Under the pieces are notes generated by a model. It was not told the DNA's origin and ran no database searches. It saw only the letters and a program-made list of their open reading frames with translations. Positions 14,649-24,214 of a stretch of DNA of 34,501 nt are shown here, piece after piece. This DNA comes from an uncultured Prevotellaceae bacterium (GTDB lineage: Bacteria > Bacteroidota > Bacteroidia > Bacteroidales > Bacteroidaceae). The stretch is from positions 1 to 34,501 of the forward strand of contig CAMJLB010000018.1 in the NCBI GenBank assembly GCA_946406555.1, in the 5' to 3' direction. The stretch's first letter is position 1, and every line of letters begins with the position of its first letter. A program made the position numbers and the translations under genes.

Positions 14649-17120
14649 ATGAGTAATCAGAATAACAAGGCATTCTCGATGATTGCCGACATTGAAGGCG
14701 ACTTCAAAGAACTTATGGAGGTGGAAACTCCCGACGAACTCCCCATTCTTCCCGTAAGGAATCTTGTGCTCTTCCCTGGTGTGGTGACTCCCATACTCAT
14801 AGGGCGCGAGTCAAGTCTTGCCCTCGTAAAGCGAGCCGAAAAGAAGAACCTTCTGATAGGCATCGTGTGCCAAAAAGACCCGGAGATAGACAATCCCACG
14901 GCCGAAGACCTGTATGAATATGGCGTGCTGGCCCGTGTGGTGAAACAACTGTCGCTGCCCGGCGGCAATGTGACGGTGATACTGCAAGGCTTCGGACGCA
15001 TGCGTCTGATGAACATCAGCGAGACGCGCCCCTTCCTCATGGGCCATGTGCAGCTCTCGCCCGAGCTGCAACCCGACAAGCGAGACAAGGAGTGGAAGAC
15101 GGCCATGGACGACCTGCGCAAGATGGCACATGAATACATCAGCATGACGGATGAGATTCCCGACGAGGCAACCTTTGCCATCAGCAACATTCACAACGAC
15201 GAGATGGCGCTGAACTTCGTGTGCTCGAACATGCCTTTCAGCATCAAGGAGAAGATAGGACTGCTTGGAGTGGACACGATGAAAGAACGCCTCTTCGGCA
15301 CCATGAAGGCCCTCAACCGAGAGATAAACCTGCAGAACCTAAAGGCCGACATACGCAACAAGACCCGGGAAGACATAGATGAGCAGCAGAAGAATTACTT
15401 CTTGCAACAGCAGATAAAGAACCTGCAAGCAGAAATAGGCCATGACTCGTCGCCAGAGAAAGCCGCCTTGCTGGAAAAGGCAGAAAAGAAGCTTTGGAAC
15501 GAGGACACAAAGCGGATTTTCTTAAAAGAAGTGGAGAAACTGGACCAGCTATCGCCACAGTCGCCCGACTTCAACGTTCAGCTAACCTATCTGCAGACCT
15601 TTGTGAGTCTGCCCTGGGGCGAATACACAAAAGACGACCTGAACCTTGCACGGGCACAGAAAATACTGGACCGCGACCACTATGGCATGGAAAAGGTGAA
15701 GGAACGCATACTGGAGTACATGGCGGTGCTCTCACTGCGCGGCGACTTGAAAAGTCCGATCATCTGCCTGTATGGCCCTCCGGGAGTAGGCAAGACTTCG
15801 CTGGGAAAGAGCATCGCCGCTGCCATGAAGCGCAAATATGTACGCATTTCGCTTGGCGGACTGCACGACGAGGCAGAGATACGCGGGCATAGGCGCACCT
15901 ACGTGGGTGCCATGCCCGGGCGCATCATCAAGAGCATGCAGAAAGCCGGGTCGAGCAACCCTGTTTTCATACTCGACGAGATAGACAAGGTGACACAGAA
16001 CAACTTCAACGGCGACCCCTCGTCGGCACTGCTTGAAGTGCTCGACCCTGAGCAGAATGCCGCCTTCCACGACAACTACCTCGACGTGGACTACGACCTC
16101 TCGAAGGTTCTCTTCATTGCCACGGCTAATAATCTTTCCACTATCCCACGGCCCCTGCTCGACCGAATGGAAATCATTGAGCTGAGCGGATATATCACCG
16201 AGGAGAAAATTGAAATCGTGAAGCGGCACCTGCTGCCCAGAGAGCTGGAAAACACAGGGCTGAAGACACTGAAAGACAAGCCGAAGCTAAGCAAGCCCGT
16301 AGTAGAGAAAATCATTGAGCAGTACACCAGGGAAAGCGGCGTGAGGCAGCTTGAGAAGCAAATAAACAAGGCCATGCGAAAACTGGCATACAAAATCGTG
16401 AAGAACGAAGGAGAGATGCCTTCGCCCGACGCGCTGAAGATAACACCCGACACGCTTGAAGACCTGCTGGGCAAGCCCCCCTTCTACCGCGACATCTACC
16501 AAGGCAACGACTATGCCGGCGTGGTCACCGGACTGGCATGGACGAGCGTAGGGGGCGAGATTCTTTTCATCGAGACCTCACTGTCGAAAGGCAAAGGCTC
16601 GAAACTGACACTCACCGGAAACCTGGGCGACGTGATGAAGGAGAGTGCGGTGCTGGCACTGGAGTATGTGAAAGCACATGCCGAAGTGCTGAACATAGAC
16701 TACCGCATCTTCGACAACTGGAACATTCACATACACGTACCAGAAGGAGCCACACCCAAAGACGGGCCTTCGGCTGGCATCACCATAGCGACAAGCATCG
16801 CATCGGCACTCACGCAGAGAAAGGTGCGTAAAAACACGGCTATGACCGGCGAAATAACGCTTCGCGGAAAGGTGCTGCCCGTTGGAGGAATAAAAGAAAA
16901 AATCCTGGCAGCAAAACGTGCAGGCATCACCGACATCGTGATGTGCAAGGAAAACGAAAAGGACATTCTCGAGATACCCGACATTTACCTGAAAGGCGTG
17001 ACGTTCCACTATGTGGAAAACGTGCAGGATGTGTGGAACTTCGCACTTACAAACGAGATCGTGGAGCATCCGCTTGACTTCACCGTAGAAGAGACAGCCG
17101 AGGGGGGCGGCAATAAATGA
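14649..17120 (+). CDS. lon: ATP-dependent protease La (Lon)
   Basis: Lon degrades misfolded and selected regulatory proteins in the cytoplasm. The 823-residue protein from the ATG at 14649 (an upstream TTG at 14610 lies inside the promoter) is of typical length. It has the N-terminal substrate domain ([14 protein letters not shown]), a coiled region, the AAA+ module with Walker [10 protein letters not shown] and Walker B FILDEIDK, and the protease domain with catalytic Ser708 (DGPSAG) and Lys751 (GGIKEK). The Ser-Lys spacing is 43, as in E. coli Lon. It is the first gene of a plus-strand run. Its stop overlaps the tgt start as ATGA, so lon and tgt should be cotranscribed and coupled. Regulation by the upstream repeats is possible but unproven. 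Confidence 0.98.
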   Translation: MSNQNNKAFSMIADIEGDFKELMEVETPDELPILPVRNLVLFPGVVTPILIGRESSLALVKRAEKKNLLIGIVCQKDPEIDNPTAEDLYEYGVLARVVKQLSLPGGNVTVILQGFGRMRLMNISETRPFLMGHVQLSPELQPDKRDKEWKTAMDDLRKMAHEYISMTDEIPDEATFAISNIHNDEMALNFVCSNMPFSIKEKIGLLGVDTMKERLFGTMKALNREINLQNLKADIRNKTREDIDEQQKNYFLQQQIKNLQAEIGHDSSPEKAALLEKAEKKLWNEDTKRIFLKEVEKLDQLSPQSPDFNVQLTYLQTFVSLPWGEYTKDDLNLARAQKILDRDHYGMEKVKERILEYMAVLSLRGDLKSPIICLYGPPGVGKTSLGKSIAAAMKRKYVRISLGGLHDEAEIRGHRRTYVGAMPGRIIKSMQKAGSSNPVFILDEIDKVTQNNFNGDPSSALLEVLDPEQNAAFHDNYLDVDYDLSKVLFIATANNLSTIPRPLLDRMEIIELSGYITEEKIEIVKRHLLPRELENTGLKTLKDKPKLSKPVVEKIIEQYTRESGVRQLEKQINKAMRKLAYKIVKNEGEMPSPDALKITPDTLEDLLGKPPFYRDIYQGNDYAGVVTGLAWTSVGGEILFIETSLSKGKGSKLTLTGNLGDVMKESAVLALEYVKAHAEVLNIDYRIFDNWNIHIHVPEGATPKDGPSAGITIATSIASALTQRKVRKNTAMTGEITLRGKVLPVGGIKEKILAAKRAGITDIVMCKENEKDILEIPDIYLKGVTFHYVENVQDVWNFALTNEIVEHPLDFTVEETAEGGGNK

Positions 17121-18244
17121 CGTTCACACTTCAGCATACCGACCCATGCAGCGAGGCGCGAGCAGGACTGATAACCACCGACCACGGACAAATAGAGACC
17201 CCCATCTTCATGCCTGTGGGCACCTGTGGAAGCGTGAAAGGTGTACACTTCAGCGAACTGAGGCAGCAGGTGGGAGCACAGATCATTTTGGGAAACACCT
17301 ATCATCTGTATCTGAGGCCGGGACTCGACACCCTTCGGAAAGCGGGCGGGCTGCATCGCTTTAACACCTGGGACCGCCCTATACTCACCGACTCGGGAGG
17401 ATTTCAGGTATTCTCACTCACGGGTATCAGAAAACTGAAGGAAGAAGGATGCGTATTTCGCAGTCATATAGATGGGTCGAAACACTTCTTCACCCCGGAA
17501 AACGTCATCGACACGCAACGTATCATTGGTGCCGACATCATGATGGCACTCGACGAGTGCCCGCCAGGAAAGAGCGACTACCAGTATGCAAAGAACAGCC
17601 TGGGTCTCACGCAGCGATGGCTGGACAGATGCCTAAAGCGGTTTCAGGAGACGGAGCCTCTCTACGGGCATCAACAGAGCCTTTTCCCCATCGTACAGGG
17701 TTGCACCTTCAAAGAGCTGCGCCGAGAGGCTGCCAAGCACGTGGCCGACAAGGGAGCCGATGGCAACGCCATTGGCGGACTGGCCGTGGGCGAACCCACA
17801 GAAGTGATGTACGAGATGATCGAAGTAGTGAACGACATTCTGCCTAAAGACCGCCCACGCTACCTCATGGGGGTGGGCACGCCGCAAAACCTGCTGGAAG
17901 GCATAGAACGCGGCGTAGACATGTTCGACTGCGTCATGCCCACACGAAACGGCAGAAATGCCATGCTCTTCACGTATCAGGGCACGATGAACATGCGCAA
18001 CAAGAAATGGGAGCAAGACTTCTCGCCCATCGACCCTGAGGGCTGCGAAACAGACAGACTGCACTCAAAAGCCTACCTCCACCACCTGTTCAAGGCGCAG
18101 GAACTGCTGGCGCTGCAGATTGCCTCGATACACAACCTGGCCTTCTACCTGAGATTGGTGGGCGACGCGCGCGCGCATATAATAAAAGGTGACTTCACTC
18201 AGTGGAAGCGCACAGTGATAACAGACCTGGGAAGAAGACTGTAA
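17117..18244 (+). CDS. tgt: tRNA-guanine transglycosylase (queuosine biosynthesis)
   Basis: Tgt exchanges G34 for a 7-deazaguanine base in tRNAs with GUN anticodons. The 375 residues show the substrate pocket (TDSGGFQVFSL), the nucleophile Asp271 in MFDCVMPTRNGR and a GGLAVGE loop. The zinc-site region is unusual. Where the family normally has C-x-C-x2-C ... H, this protein keeps only the middle Cys310 and His339; the flanking cysteine positions are Glu308 and Asp313. The fold is otherwise fully conserved, so activity is still likely. No queC/D/E/F or queA gene is in the window. It overlaps lon by 4 bases and is followed 16 bases later by the permease gene. Confidence 0.96.
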   Translation: MTFTLQHTDPCSEARAGLITTDHGQIETPIFMPVGTCGSVKGVHFSELRQQVGAQIILGNTYHLYLRPGLDTLRKAGGLHRFNTWDRPILTDSGGFQVFSLTGIRKLKEEGCVFRSHIDGSKHFFTPENVIDTQRIIGADIMMALDECPPGKSDYQYAKNSLGLTQRWLDRCLKRFQETEPLYGHQQSLFPIVQGCTFKELRREAAKHVADKGADGNAIGGLAVGEPTEVMYEMIEVVNDILPKDRPRYLMGVGTPQNLLEGIERGVDMFDCVMPTRNGRNAMLFTYQGTMNMRNKKWEQDFSPIDPEGCETDRLHSKAYLHHLFKAQELLALQIASIHNLAFYLRLVGDARAHIIKGDFTQWKRTVITDLGRRL

Positions 18245-18260
18245 AGCAAAAGAACTATCG

Positions 18261-19379
18261 ATGAACCGGAGAAAACTGAACCCTTTGAGCTACATCAAAC
18301 TCCTTGACTGGTACATCATCAAGAAGTTTATTGGCACCTACATCTATGCCATCGCGCTCATCATCTCGATCTCCATCGTCTTCGACTTCAACGAGCACAT
18401 GTCGAAGTTCGCCACCAACCACGCTCCATGGCGGGCCATCGTCTTCGACTACTATGCCAACTTCGTGCCCTACTTTGCCAACCTGTTCTCGCCACTGTTC
18501 GTCTTCATCGCCGTCATCTTCTTCACTTCGAAACTGGCAGGAAACAGCGAAATCATCGCCATGCTTGCCAGCGGTACAAGCTTCAGGCGGCTCATGCGCC
18601 CCTACATGCTGTCGGCAGCACTCATTGCTGCCGTGAACTTTTATCTGGGAGCCTACGTTATTCCTCATGGCAACGTGATAAGGCAGAACTTCGAGTCGCT
18701 GTACAAGAACAAGAAGAAGAACACATCGGCACAGAACGTGCAGCTACAAGTGGCCCCGGGCGTGATTGCCTACATACAGAGCTACGACAACCTGACAAAG
18801 CGCGGCTACGGCTTCTCGCTCGACAAGTTTGAAAAGAAAAAGCTGGTGAGCCACATGACGGCCAATGTGATACAGTATGACACGATAGCCGACGAACGCT
18901 ACCACTGGAAGGTGATGAACTACAAAATACGGTCGCTGAAAGGGTTGCGCGAACATATTGAAACGGGGGCCGAACTCGACACGCTCATCATGATGGAACC
19001 CATGGATCTGGTGTTTTCGAAAGGACAGCAAGAGACCTTCACCTCGCCAGAACTGCTACGCTACATATCGAAACAGACCGAGCGCGGCTCACAAAACGTG
19101 GTACAGTACGAGGTAGAGTTCCACAAGCGCATTGCCATGTCGTTTGCCTCGTTCATCCTCACCATCATCGGTGTTTCGCTCTCATCGAGAAAACGCAAAG
19201 GCGGCATGGGCCTCTACCTCGGCATTGGCCTGGCACTGTCGTTCTCCTATATCTTGCTGCAGACAGTGAGCGCCACCTTCGCCATCAATGCTGGTACGCC
19301 TCCCATGCTCGCAGCATGGATTCCGAACATTCTCTACACCTTTATTGCATACTTCTGCTACAGGCAAGCGCCTAACTGA
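18261..19379 (+). CDS. LptF/LptG-family permease (YjgP/YjgQ)
   Basis: A 372-residue inner-membrane protein with the LptF/LptG layout. Two N-terminal transmembrane segments (starting YIIKKFIGTYIYAIALIISI) are followed by a third segment and a short loop. A large periplasmic beta-jellyroll region (about 130-280) comes next, then three C-terminal segments (about 295-365), with the typical KRIAMSFASFILTIIGVSLSSRKRKGG sequence. These proteins pair with LptB2 to extract LPS and pass it to LptC. I cannot tell LptF from LptG, and the ATPase and partner permease are not in the window. The start is 16 bases after tgt. Confidence 0.92.
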   Translation: MNRRKLNPLSYIKLLDWYIIKKFIGTYIYAIALIISISIVFDFNEHMSKFATNHAPWRAIVFDYYANFVPYFANLFSPLFVFIAVIFFTSKLAGNSEIIAMLASGTSFRRLMRPYMLSAALIAAVNFYLGAYVIPHGNVIRQNFESLYKNKKKNTSAQNVQLQVAPGVIAYIQSYDNLTKRGYGFSLDKFEKKKLVSHMTANVIQYDTIADERYHWKVMNYKIRSLKGLREHIETGAELDTLIMMEPMDLVFSKGQQETFTSPELLRYISKQTERGSQNVVQYEVEFHKRIAMSFASFILTIIGVSLSSRKRKGGMGLYLGIGLALSFSYILLQTVSATFAINAGTPPMLAAWIPNILYTFIAYFCYRQAPN

Positions 19380-19414
19380 TTCACAATTTTACAACTTACA
19401 ATTTATTTTTTTGA

Positions 19415-20701
19415 ATGACATTTGAAGAAACATATCTGAACGACAACATCCTCGATGCCCTCTACGACATGCACTTCGAGGAGATGACGCCCATACAGGA
19501 AAAGTGCATACCCGAGATTCTCGATGGCTACGACGTACTGGGCGTGGCACAAACCGGCACAGGCAAGACCGCCGCCTACCTGCTGCCCATACTATCACTG
19601 CTCGACGACGGTGGATTCCCCGACGATGCCATCAACTGCATCATCATGTCGCCCACACGCGAGCTTGCACAACAGATAGACCAGGCCATGCAAGGCTTCA
19701 GCTATTATCTCGACAGCATCTCGTCGATAGCAGTTTACGGTGGCAACGACGGGGCACGCTTCGACCAAGAGATGAAAGGACTGCGAGGGGGCGCACCCGT
19801 GGTCATTGCCACACCAGGCCGGCTGCTCAGCCATCTGAAGATGGGAAATCTCGACTTGTCGCGCACATCGTTCTTCGTGCTCGACGAAGCCGACCGCATG
19901 CTCGACATGGGATTTTCCGACGACATCATGCAGATAAACAGTCTACTGCCTAAAGACTGCCAGAAAGTGATGTTCTCGGCAACCATGCCTTCCAAGATAC
20001 GCGAGCTGGCAGTGAGTCTGCTGCACGACCCTGTGGAAGTGAAGATTGCCGTAAGCCGCCCTGCCGAAAAAATCCAGCAATCGGCATACGTATGCTACGA
20101 CCCGCAGAAGCTGAAAATCGTTCAGCACATGTTTAAGGATGGTAACCTGCAGCGGGTCATCATCTTCTGTGGAAAGAAAGACCGCGTGAAAGAGATAAAC
20201 CGCGAGCTGAAGAAGATGAAGATAAACTGCGCACCCATGCACAGCGACCTCACTCAGGCTGAACGCGACGAGGTGATGTATGAGTTCAAGGCCGGGCACA
20301 TCGACGTGCTCGTAGCCACCGACATCGTGAGTCGCGGCATCGACATCGACGATATTCGTCTGGTCATCAACTACGACGTGCCCCACGACTCGGAAGACTA
20401 TGTGCACCGCATCGGCCGGACGGCACGCGCCGACCGCGATGGCAGGGCCGTGACATTTGTCAACGAAAAAGACATCGCACGATTTAAGCAGATAGAACAA
20501 TTCCTCGGAAAAGACGTGGAGAAGAACGCACTACCAGAAGGAATTGGGGAAGGGCCCGAATACAAGGCTGGAAGTGCGAAATCGGCCCACAGAAGGGGCA
20601 ACGGTGGCAGGCACACCCATCGCGGCGGAAGAAGTGGCGGAAAGCACCGTGGCGGCAAGGGAAGGAAGAAGACAGATGGTAGCAAGGGAGAGGCCAAATA
20701 G
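19415..20701 (+). CDS. DEAD-box ATP-dependent RNA helicase (RhlE-like)
   Basis: A 428-residue RNA helicase with all core motifs: Q motif (MTPIQEKCIP), motif I AQTGTGKT, Ia PTRELAQQ, Ib TPGR, II DEAD (VLDEADRML), III SAT, V TDIVSRGIDI and VI HRIGRTAR. The tail from about residue 385 is rich in Gly, Arg, Lys and His and probably binds RNA non-specifically, as in RhlE/CsdA-type helicases active in ribosome assembly or mRNA decay. It follows the permease by 35 bases in the same direction. Its stop codon is one base from the stop of the convergent folK-like gene, leaving no room for a terminator between them. Confidence 0.95.
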   Translation: MTFEETYLNDNILDALYDMHFEEMTPIQEKCIPEILDGYDVLGVAQTGTGKTAAYLLPILSLLDDGGFPDDAINCIIMSPTRELAQQIDQAMQGFSYYLDSISSIAVYGGNDGARFDQEMKGLRGGAPVVIATPGRLLSHLKMGNLDLSRTSFFVLDEADRMLDMGFSDDIMQINSLLPKDCQKVMFSATMPSKIRELAVSLLHDPVEVKIAVSRPAEKIQQSAYVCYDPQKLKIVQHMFKDGNLQRVIIFCGKKDRVKEINRELKKMKINCAPMHSDLTQAERDEVMYEFKAGHIDVLVATDIVSRGIDIDDIRLVINYDVPHDSEDYVHRIGRTARADRDGRAVTFVNEKDIARFKQIEQFLGKDVEKNALPEGIGEGPEYKAGSAKSAHRRGNGGRHTHRGGRSGGKHRGGKGRKKTDGSKGEAK

Positions 20702-20702
20702 C

Positions 20703-21080
20703 CTACAATTCCACCACTGGTTCGTTTAGTAAAGCCAGAATATAGGGGCGCTCCCAGTCACGCAGGTGATAGCGCGTTTCATCGAAGAGCATCAAGTCGA
20801 GGTCTATGCCGACGATGCCTTGGCTACGCGCTTCGGCTGTGCGCCCCATGGCGAGTTCCAGCTCTTTCAGCAACCGGACAAGCTGCATCGCATCAAGTTG
20901 TGTCTTGGCATAGAGCAACTGATTGGCATAAAGCTCGGGGCGAGAAGAACGGAACGGCTCCGTCTGCAATTCACGGGTAAAACGACATTCAAGAAGAACC
21001 TGGCTGAGGCGTTGTCGCGCCTCTGCCAGGTTTTCTTCTTGACGATAATTAGATGCCAGCGAGATGATACAGTTATGCAT
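20703..21080 (-). CDS. Short HPPK (FolK)-like protein
   Basis: At 125 residues this is shorter than typical 6-hydroxymethyl-7,8-dihydropterin pyrophosphokinase (about 160). Family features are the N-terminal ISLASNY strand, a QTEPF segment, YANQLLYA and GIDLDLMLFD, where Asp93 and Asp95 match the magnesium-binding aspartates. The Arg normally found just before this motif is absent (GIVGIDLD), and the C-terminal part is shortened to about 15 residues after RDWERPYILALL. It may be a minimal enzyme in folate synthesis or a diverged paralogue. The start overlaps the end of maeB by 8 bases, so the two are cotranscribed. Confidence 0.72.
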   Translation of the reverse strand: MHNCIISLASNYRQEENLAEARQRLSQVLLECRFTRELQTEPFRSSRPELYANQLLYAKTQLDAMQLVRLLKELELAMGRTAEARSQGIVGIDLDLMLFDETRYHLRDWERPYILALLNEPVVEL

Positions 21081-23376
21081 TTCGGTTCTGTATACGAGTC
21101 TTTATCTTGTCTACATAAGCATCGATGGTAGCCACTGCCACGATGTTGACCACATCGCGCACCGATGCGCCAAAGTCGATGAAATGAATAGGTTTGTTCA
21201 GTCCCATCTGAATAGGGCCGATAATCTCGACATCGGCATCGAGCATCTGCAGCATCTTATAGCTGGACCGCGCCGAGGTGAGATTGGGAAACACCAACGT
21301 GTTGACATCCTTGCCAAAAAGGCGGGTGAAGGGGTATTGCTCGTCGCGAAGCTCACGGTCGAGGGCAAAGCCTATCTGCATCTCTCCGTCGACGGCCAAG
21401 TCAGGATAAAGCTCATGCATCTTTTCAACGGCAGCGCGCACCTTAAGGGCGCCATTGCTTTGACTGGAGCCGAAATTGCTATGGCTGATCATCGAGATGA
21501 CGGGTTTCTCGTTGAAGAAACGCACGGCGGTAGCCGAAAGCTTGGCTATGTCTACAAGCGTGTCGGCATCGGGATTTTCGTTCACTAAAGTGTCGCCTAT
21601 ATAGAGGGTTCCCCTTGGCGAATTGATGATATGCATGGTTCCGAAATGCTTGTATTCAGAACGAATGCCTATGACCTCGTTGACAACCTTGATGGTGTTG
21701 GAGTACTTGGTATACAGACCAGTGATGAAGGCATCGGCCTCGCCCGTCTCGACCATCATCATGCCAAAGTAGTTGCGCTCGAACATCTTATCGTTAGCCT
21801 CCTGGAAAGTATAGCCATCGCGGGCACGTTTCTCGGCCAGGATATGTGCATAGCGTTCACGGCGATCTTGCTCGCTGGGATGACGGAGGTTTACTATTTC
21901 AATGCCATCGAGATTCAGGTCGAGCTGACGGGCCATTTTGGCCAACACCTCGTCGTTGCCCAGCAAGATTGGCTGACAGATACCCTCGCTCTTGGCTTGT
22001 ACGGCAGCCTTGAGCATCGTGGGATGGATAGCTTCAGCAAATACCACTCGCTGCGGATGGGCAGCCGCCGTGGCATAAAGCTTTTGGGTGAGTTTCGTCT
22101 CCTGCCCCAGCAGTACCGAAAGCGAGTCCTTATACTGCTCCCAGTTGTCTATTTTCTTGCGGGCCACACCGCTATCGATGGCTGCCTTGGCCACAGCTGC
22201 CGACACCTCGCTGATAAGGCGGGGGTCAACAGGTTTCGGAATGAAATACTCACGACCGAAATGCAGGTTGTTCACCTTGTAGACATCGTTTACCACATCT
22301 GGCACAGGCTGTTTGGCCAAATCGGCAATAGCCAGCACGGCGGCCATTTTCATCTCCTCGTTGATGGCAGTGGCGTGTACGTCGAGAGCTCCACGGAAAA
22401 TATAGGGGAAGCCGATGACATTATTTATCTGATTGGGATAGTCGGTGCGACCTGTCGACATAAGAACGTCTGGCCGGGCTGCCATCGCGTCTTCATAGCT
22501 AATCTCCGGTACAGGGTTAGCCAAGGCGAAGATCACAGGATCTTTAGCCATGGAGCGCACCATGTCTTGTGTAAGTACGTTGCCTTTTGAAAGCCCTACG
22601 AAAACGTCGGCACCATTCACGGCCTCGGCCAGCGTGTGAACGTCGCGCCGGTCGGTAGCAAAGAAGCGTTTCTGCTCATTCAGCCCTTCACGGTCGCTGG
22701 TTATCACACCTTTCGAGTCGAGCATCAGAATGTTTTCCTTCTGTGCGCCCAATGCCATATAGAGCTTGGTGCAAGAGATGGCTGCAGCACCTGCACCATT
22801 GACAACAATACGCACCTTCTTGATGTCCTTGCCTATGACTTCGAGGGCATTCTTCAAGCCTGCGGCACTGATGATGGCCGTGCCATGCTGGTCGTCATGC
22901 ATCACAGGAATATCGAGCGAATGTTTCAGCCTTTCCTCAATGTAGAAACACTCCGGAGCCTTGATGTCTTCGAGATTTATGCCGCCAAAGGTAGGGGCGA
23001 TACGCTCAACGGCTTCACAAAACTTCTCGGGATCTTTCTCGTTTACCTCGATGTCGAAAACATCTATGCCACCATAGATTTTAAAGAGAAGGCCTTTGCC
23101 TTCCATCACGGGCTTACCGCTCATGGCACCAATGTCGCCCAAGCCAAGCACTGCTGTGCCATTTGAGATTACGGCCACCAGATTGCCTTTGTCGGTATAA
23201 CGATAGGCGGCATCGGGGTCTTGCTGAATCTCCAAACAAGGATAGGCCACACCCGGAGAATAAGCCAGACTTAAATCTGTCTGGGTGCGATAGGCCTTGG
23301 TCGGCTTCACTTCGATTTTTCCTGGACGGCCACTCTCATGATAGGTGAGTGCAGCCTCTTTCGTAATCTTTACCAT
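21073..23376 (-). CDS. maeB: NADP-dependent malic enzyme with C-terminal phosphotransacetylase-like domain
   Basis: The 767-residue protein fuses a malic enzyme (residues 1 to about 430), which decarboxylates malate to pyruvate, to a phosphate acetyltransferase-like domain (about 430-767). The malic half shows the Tyr/Lys active-site regions ([21 protein letters not shown]), a HDDQHGTA segment and the NAD(P) Rossmann motif [12 protein letters not shown]. The C-terminal half begins with [16 protein letters not shown] and has [19 protein letters not shown] and SNFGSSQ segments. In characterised MaeB the second domain is regulatory (acetyl-CoA sensing) rather than catalytic. The start at 23376 sits about 48 bases after a consensus promoter. 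Confidence 0.97.
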   Translation of the reverse strand: MVKITKEAALTYHESGRPGKIEVKPTKAYRTQTDLSLAYSPGVAYPCLEIQQDPDAAYRYTDKGNLVAVISNGTAVLGLGDIGAMSGKPVMEGKGLLFKIYGGIDVFDIEVNEKDPEKFCEAVERIAPTFGGINLEDIKAPECFYIEERLKHSLDIPVMHDDQHGTAIISAAGLKNALEVIGKDIKKVRIVVNGAGAAAISCTKLYMALGAQKENILMLDSKGVITSDREGLNEQKRFFATDRRDVHTLAEAVNGADVFVGLSKGNVLTQDMVRSMAKDPVIFALANPVPEISYEDAMAARPDVLMSTGRTDYPNQINNVIGFPYIFRGALDVHATAINEEMKMAAVLAIADLAKQPVPDVVNDVYKVNNLHFGREYFIPKPVDPRLISEVSAAVAKAAIDSGVARKKIDNWEQYKDSLSVLLGQETKLTQKLYATAAAHPQRVVFAEAIHPTMLKAAVQAKSEGICQPILLGNDEVLAKMARQLDLNLDGIEIVNLRHPSEQDRRERYAHILAEKRARDGYTFQEANDKMFERNYFGMMMVETGEADAFITGLYTKYSNTIKVVNEVIGIRSEYKHFGTMHIINSPRGTLYIGDTLVNENPDADTLVDIAKLSATAVRFFNEKPVISMISHSNFGSSQSNGALKVRAAVEKMHELYPDLAVDGEMQIGFALDRELRDEQYPFTRLFGKDVNTLVFPNLTSARSSYKMLQMLDADVEIIGPIQMGLNKPIHFIDFGASVRDVVNIVAVATIDAYVDKIKTRIQNRNA

Positions 23377-23423
23377 AAAATAACTAATGCTTATAAAAAT
23401 GTGAATTTTACTTTTTCAAGGTG

Positions 23424-23431
23424 CAAAAATA
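23424..23431 (-). promoter_or_regulatory. Predicted maeB promoter (-7 element)
   Basis: The minus strand reads TATTTTTG from 23431 to 23424, an exact TAnnTTTG match 47 bases upstream of the maeB start codon. Confidence 0.55.
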
Positions 23432-23438
23432 ATAAAAA

Positions 23439-23452
23439 ACGATTTAATTCGT
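23439..23452. promoter_or_regulatory. Near-palindrome between the maeB and tetR promoters, candidate operator
   Basis: ACGATTTAATTCGT matches its own reverse complement at 6 of 7 paired positions. It lies between the two divergent -7 elements, where both -33 regions would fall. The adjacent TetR-family protein is an obvious candidate binder, but this is positional inference. Confidence 0.35.
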
Positions 23453-23473
23453 GCGTTTTTTTCTTCTTTTTTG

Positions 23474-23481
23474 TATCTTTG
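23474..23481 (+). promoter_or_regulatory. Predicted tetR promoter (-7 element)
   Basis: TATCTTTG is an exact TAnnTTTG match 22 bases before the ATG of the TetR-family gene, implying a very short leader. Confidence 0.58.
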
Positions 23482-23502
23482 CATTCTGAAAAGTAAAAAT
23501 AC

Positions 23503-24135
23503 ATGCAAGATTCCAAAAACATTTCCGCTTATCGCCAGTCGCTAAAAGACCGCATTCTCGAAGTGGCCATGAAGGCGTTTGCTTCACATGGCATCAAGGC
23601 TGTGAAAATGGACGATATCGCACAGATGATTGGCATATCGAAACGCACGCTCTATGAGGTGTATGCCAACAAAGAATTACTGGTCTACGAAGGCATAAAA
23701 AAGCACAAGGAGATACACGACCTGCAAATGAAGCAGATGAGCAAGGAGAGTGTCAATGTGATGGACTTGATTCTAAAAATCTACAGGAAACAGGTGGAGC
23801 AATACAGGCAGACCTGCCCGGAATTCTTCAGTGACATATCGCGTTATCCAAAAGCATTGAAGTATCTACGCGAAAACGAAGCCAACGACATGCGGCAATT
23901 TATAGAGTTTCTAAAACGGGGGGTCAGCGAGGGCTATTTCCGGGCCGACTTAAACGTTAACATGGTTGCCCTTATGTTCAGTGCCATTGCTACATACATC
24001 AACTATCATCAACTCTACAAGGAATACACACTCGAGCAGATATACGCTAATTTTGTATTGGTATCGTTACGCGGTTTCTGTACGGCACTGGGAACGGCAA
24101 CACTCGACAACATGTTCGCTGAGGAGATAAAATAA
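23503..24135 (+). CDS. TetR/AcrR-family transcriptional regulator
   Basis: The 210-residue protein has an N-terminal TetR helix-turn-helix (about residues 14-62: ILEVAMKAFASHGIKAVKMDDI ... ISKRTLYEVYANKELL) followed by an all-helical ligand/dimerisation region with no recognisable ligand signature. It is monocistronic, divergent from maeB across 126 bases, and ends at a strong terminator. Repression of itself, and possibly of maeB, through the near-palindrome at 23439-23452 is plausible. The effector is unknown. Confidence 0.92.
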   Translation: MQDSKNISAYRQSLKDRILEVAMKAFASHGIKAVKMDDIAQMIGISKRTLYEVYANKELLVYEGIKKHKEIHDLQMKQMSKESVNVMDLILKIYRKQVEQYRQTCPEFFSDISRYPKALKYLRENEANDMRQFIEFLKRGVSEGYFRADLNVNMVALMFSAIATYINYHQLYKEYTLEQIYANFVLVSLRGFCTALGTATLDNMFAEEIK

Positions 24136-24139
24136 AAGA

Positions 24140-24196
24140 AACGAAGGTGGCAGTGAGGGATTCGTAACCGTATACGCCGTCGCTGCCACCTTCGTT
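24140..24196. terminator. Bidirectional hairpin terminator between tetR and the pectate lyase gene
   Basis: AACGAAGGTGGCAG (24140-24153) and CTGCCACCTTCGTT (24183-24196) form a perfect 14-bp stem with a 29-base loop between convergent genes. In the minus direction the stem is followed by a T-rich tail (TTCTTTTATTTTAT), so it should stop pectate lyase transcripts best. In the plus direction there is no T-tract. Confidence 0.8.
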
Positions 24197-24214
24197 CCGC
24201 ACAAGATACCAATA

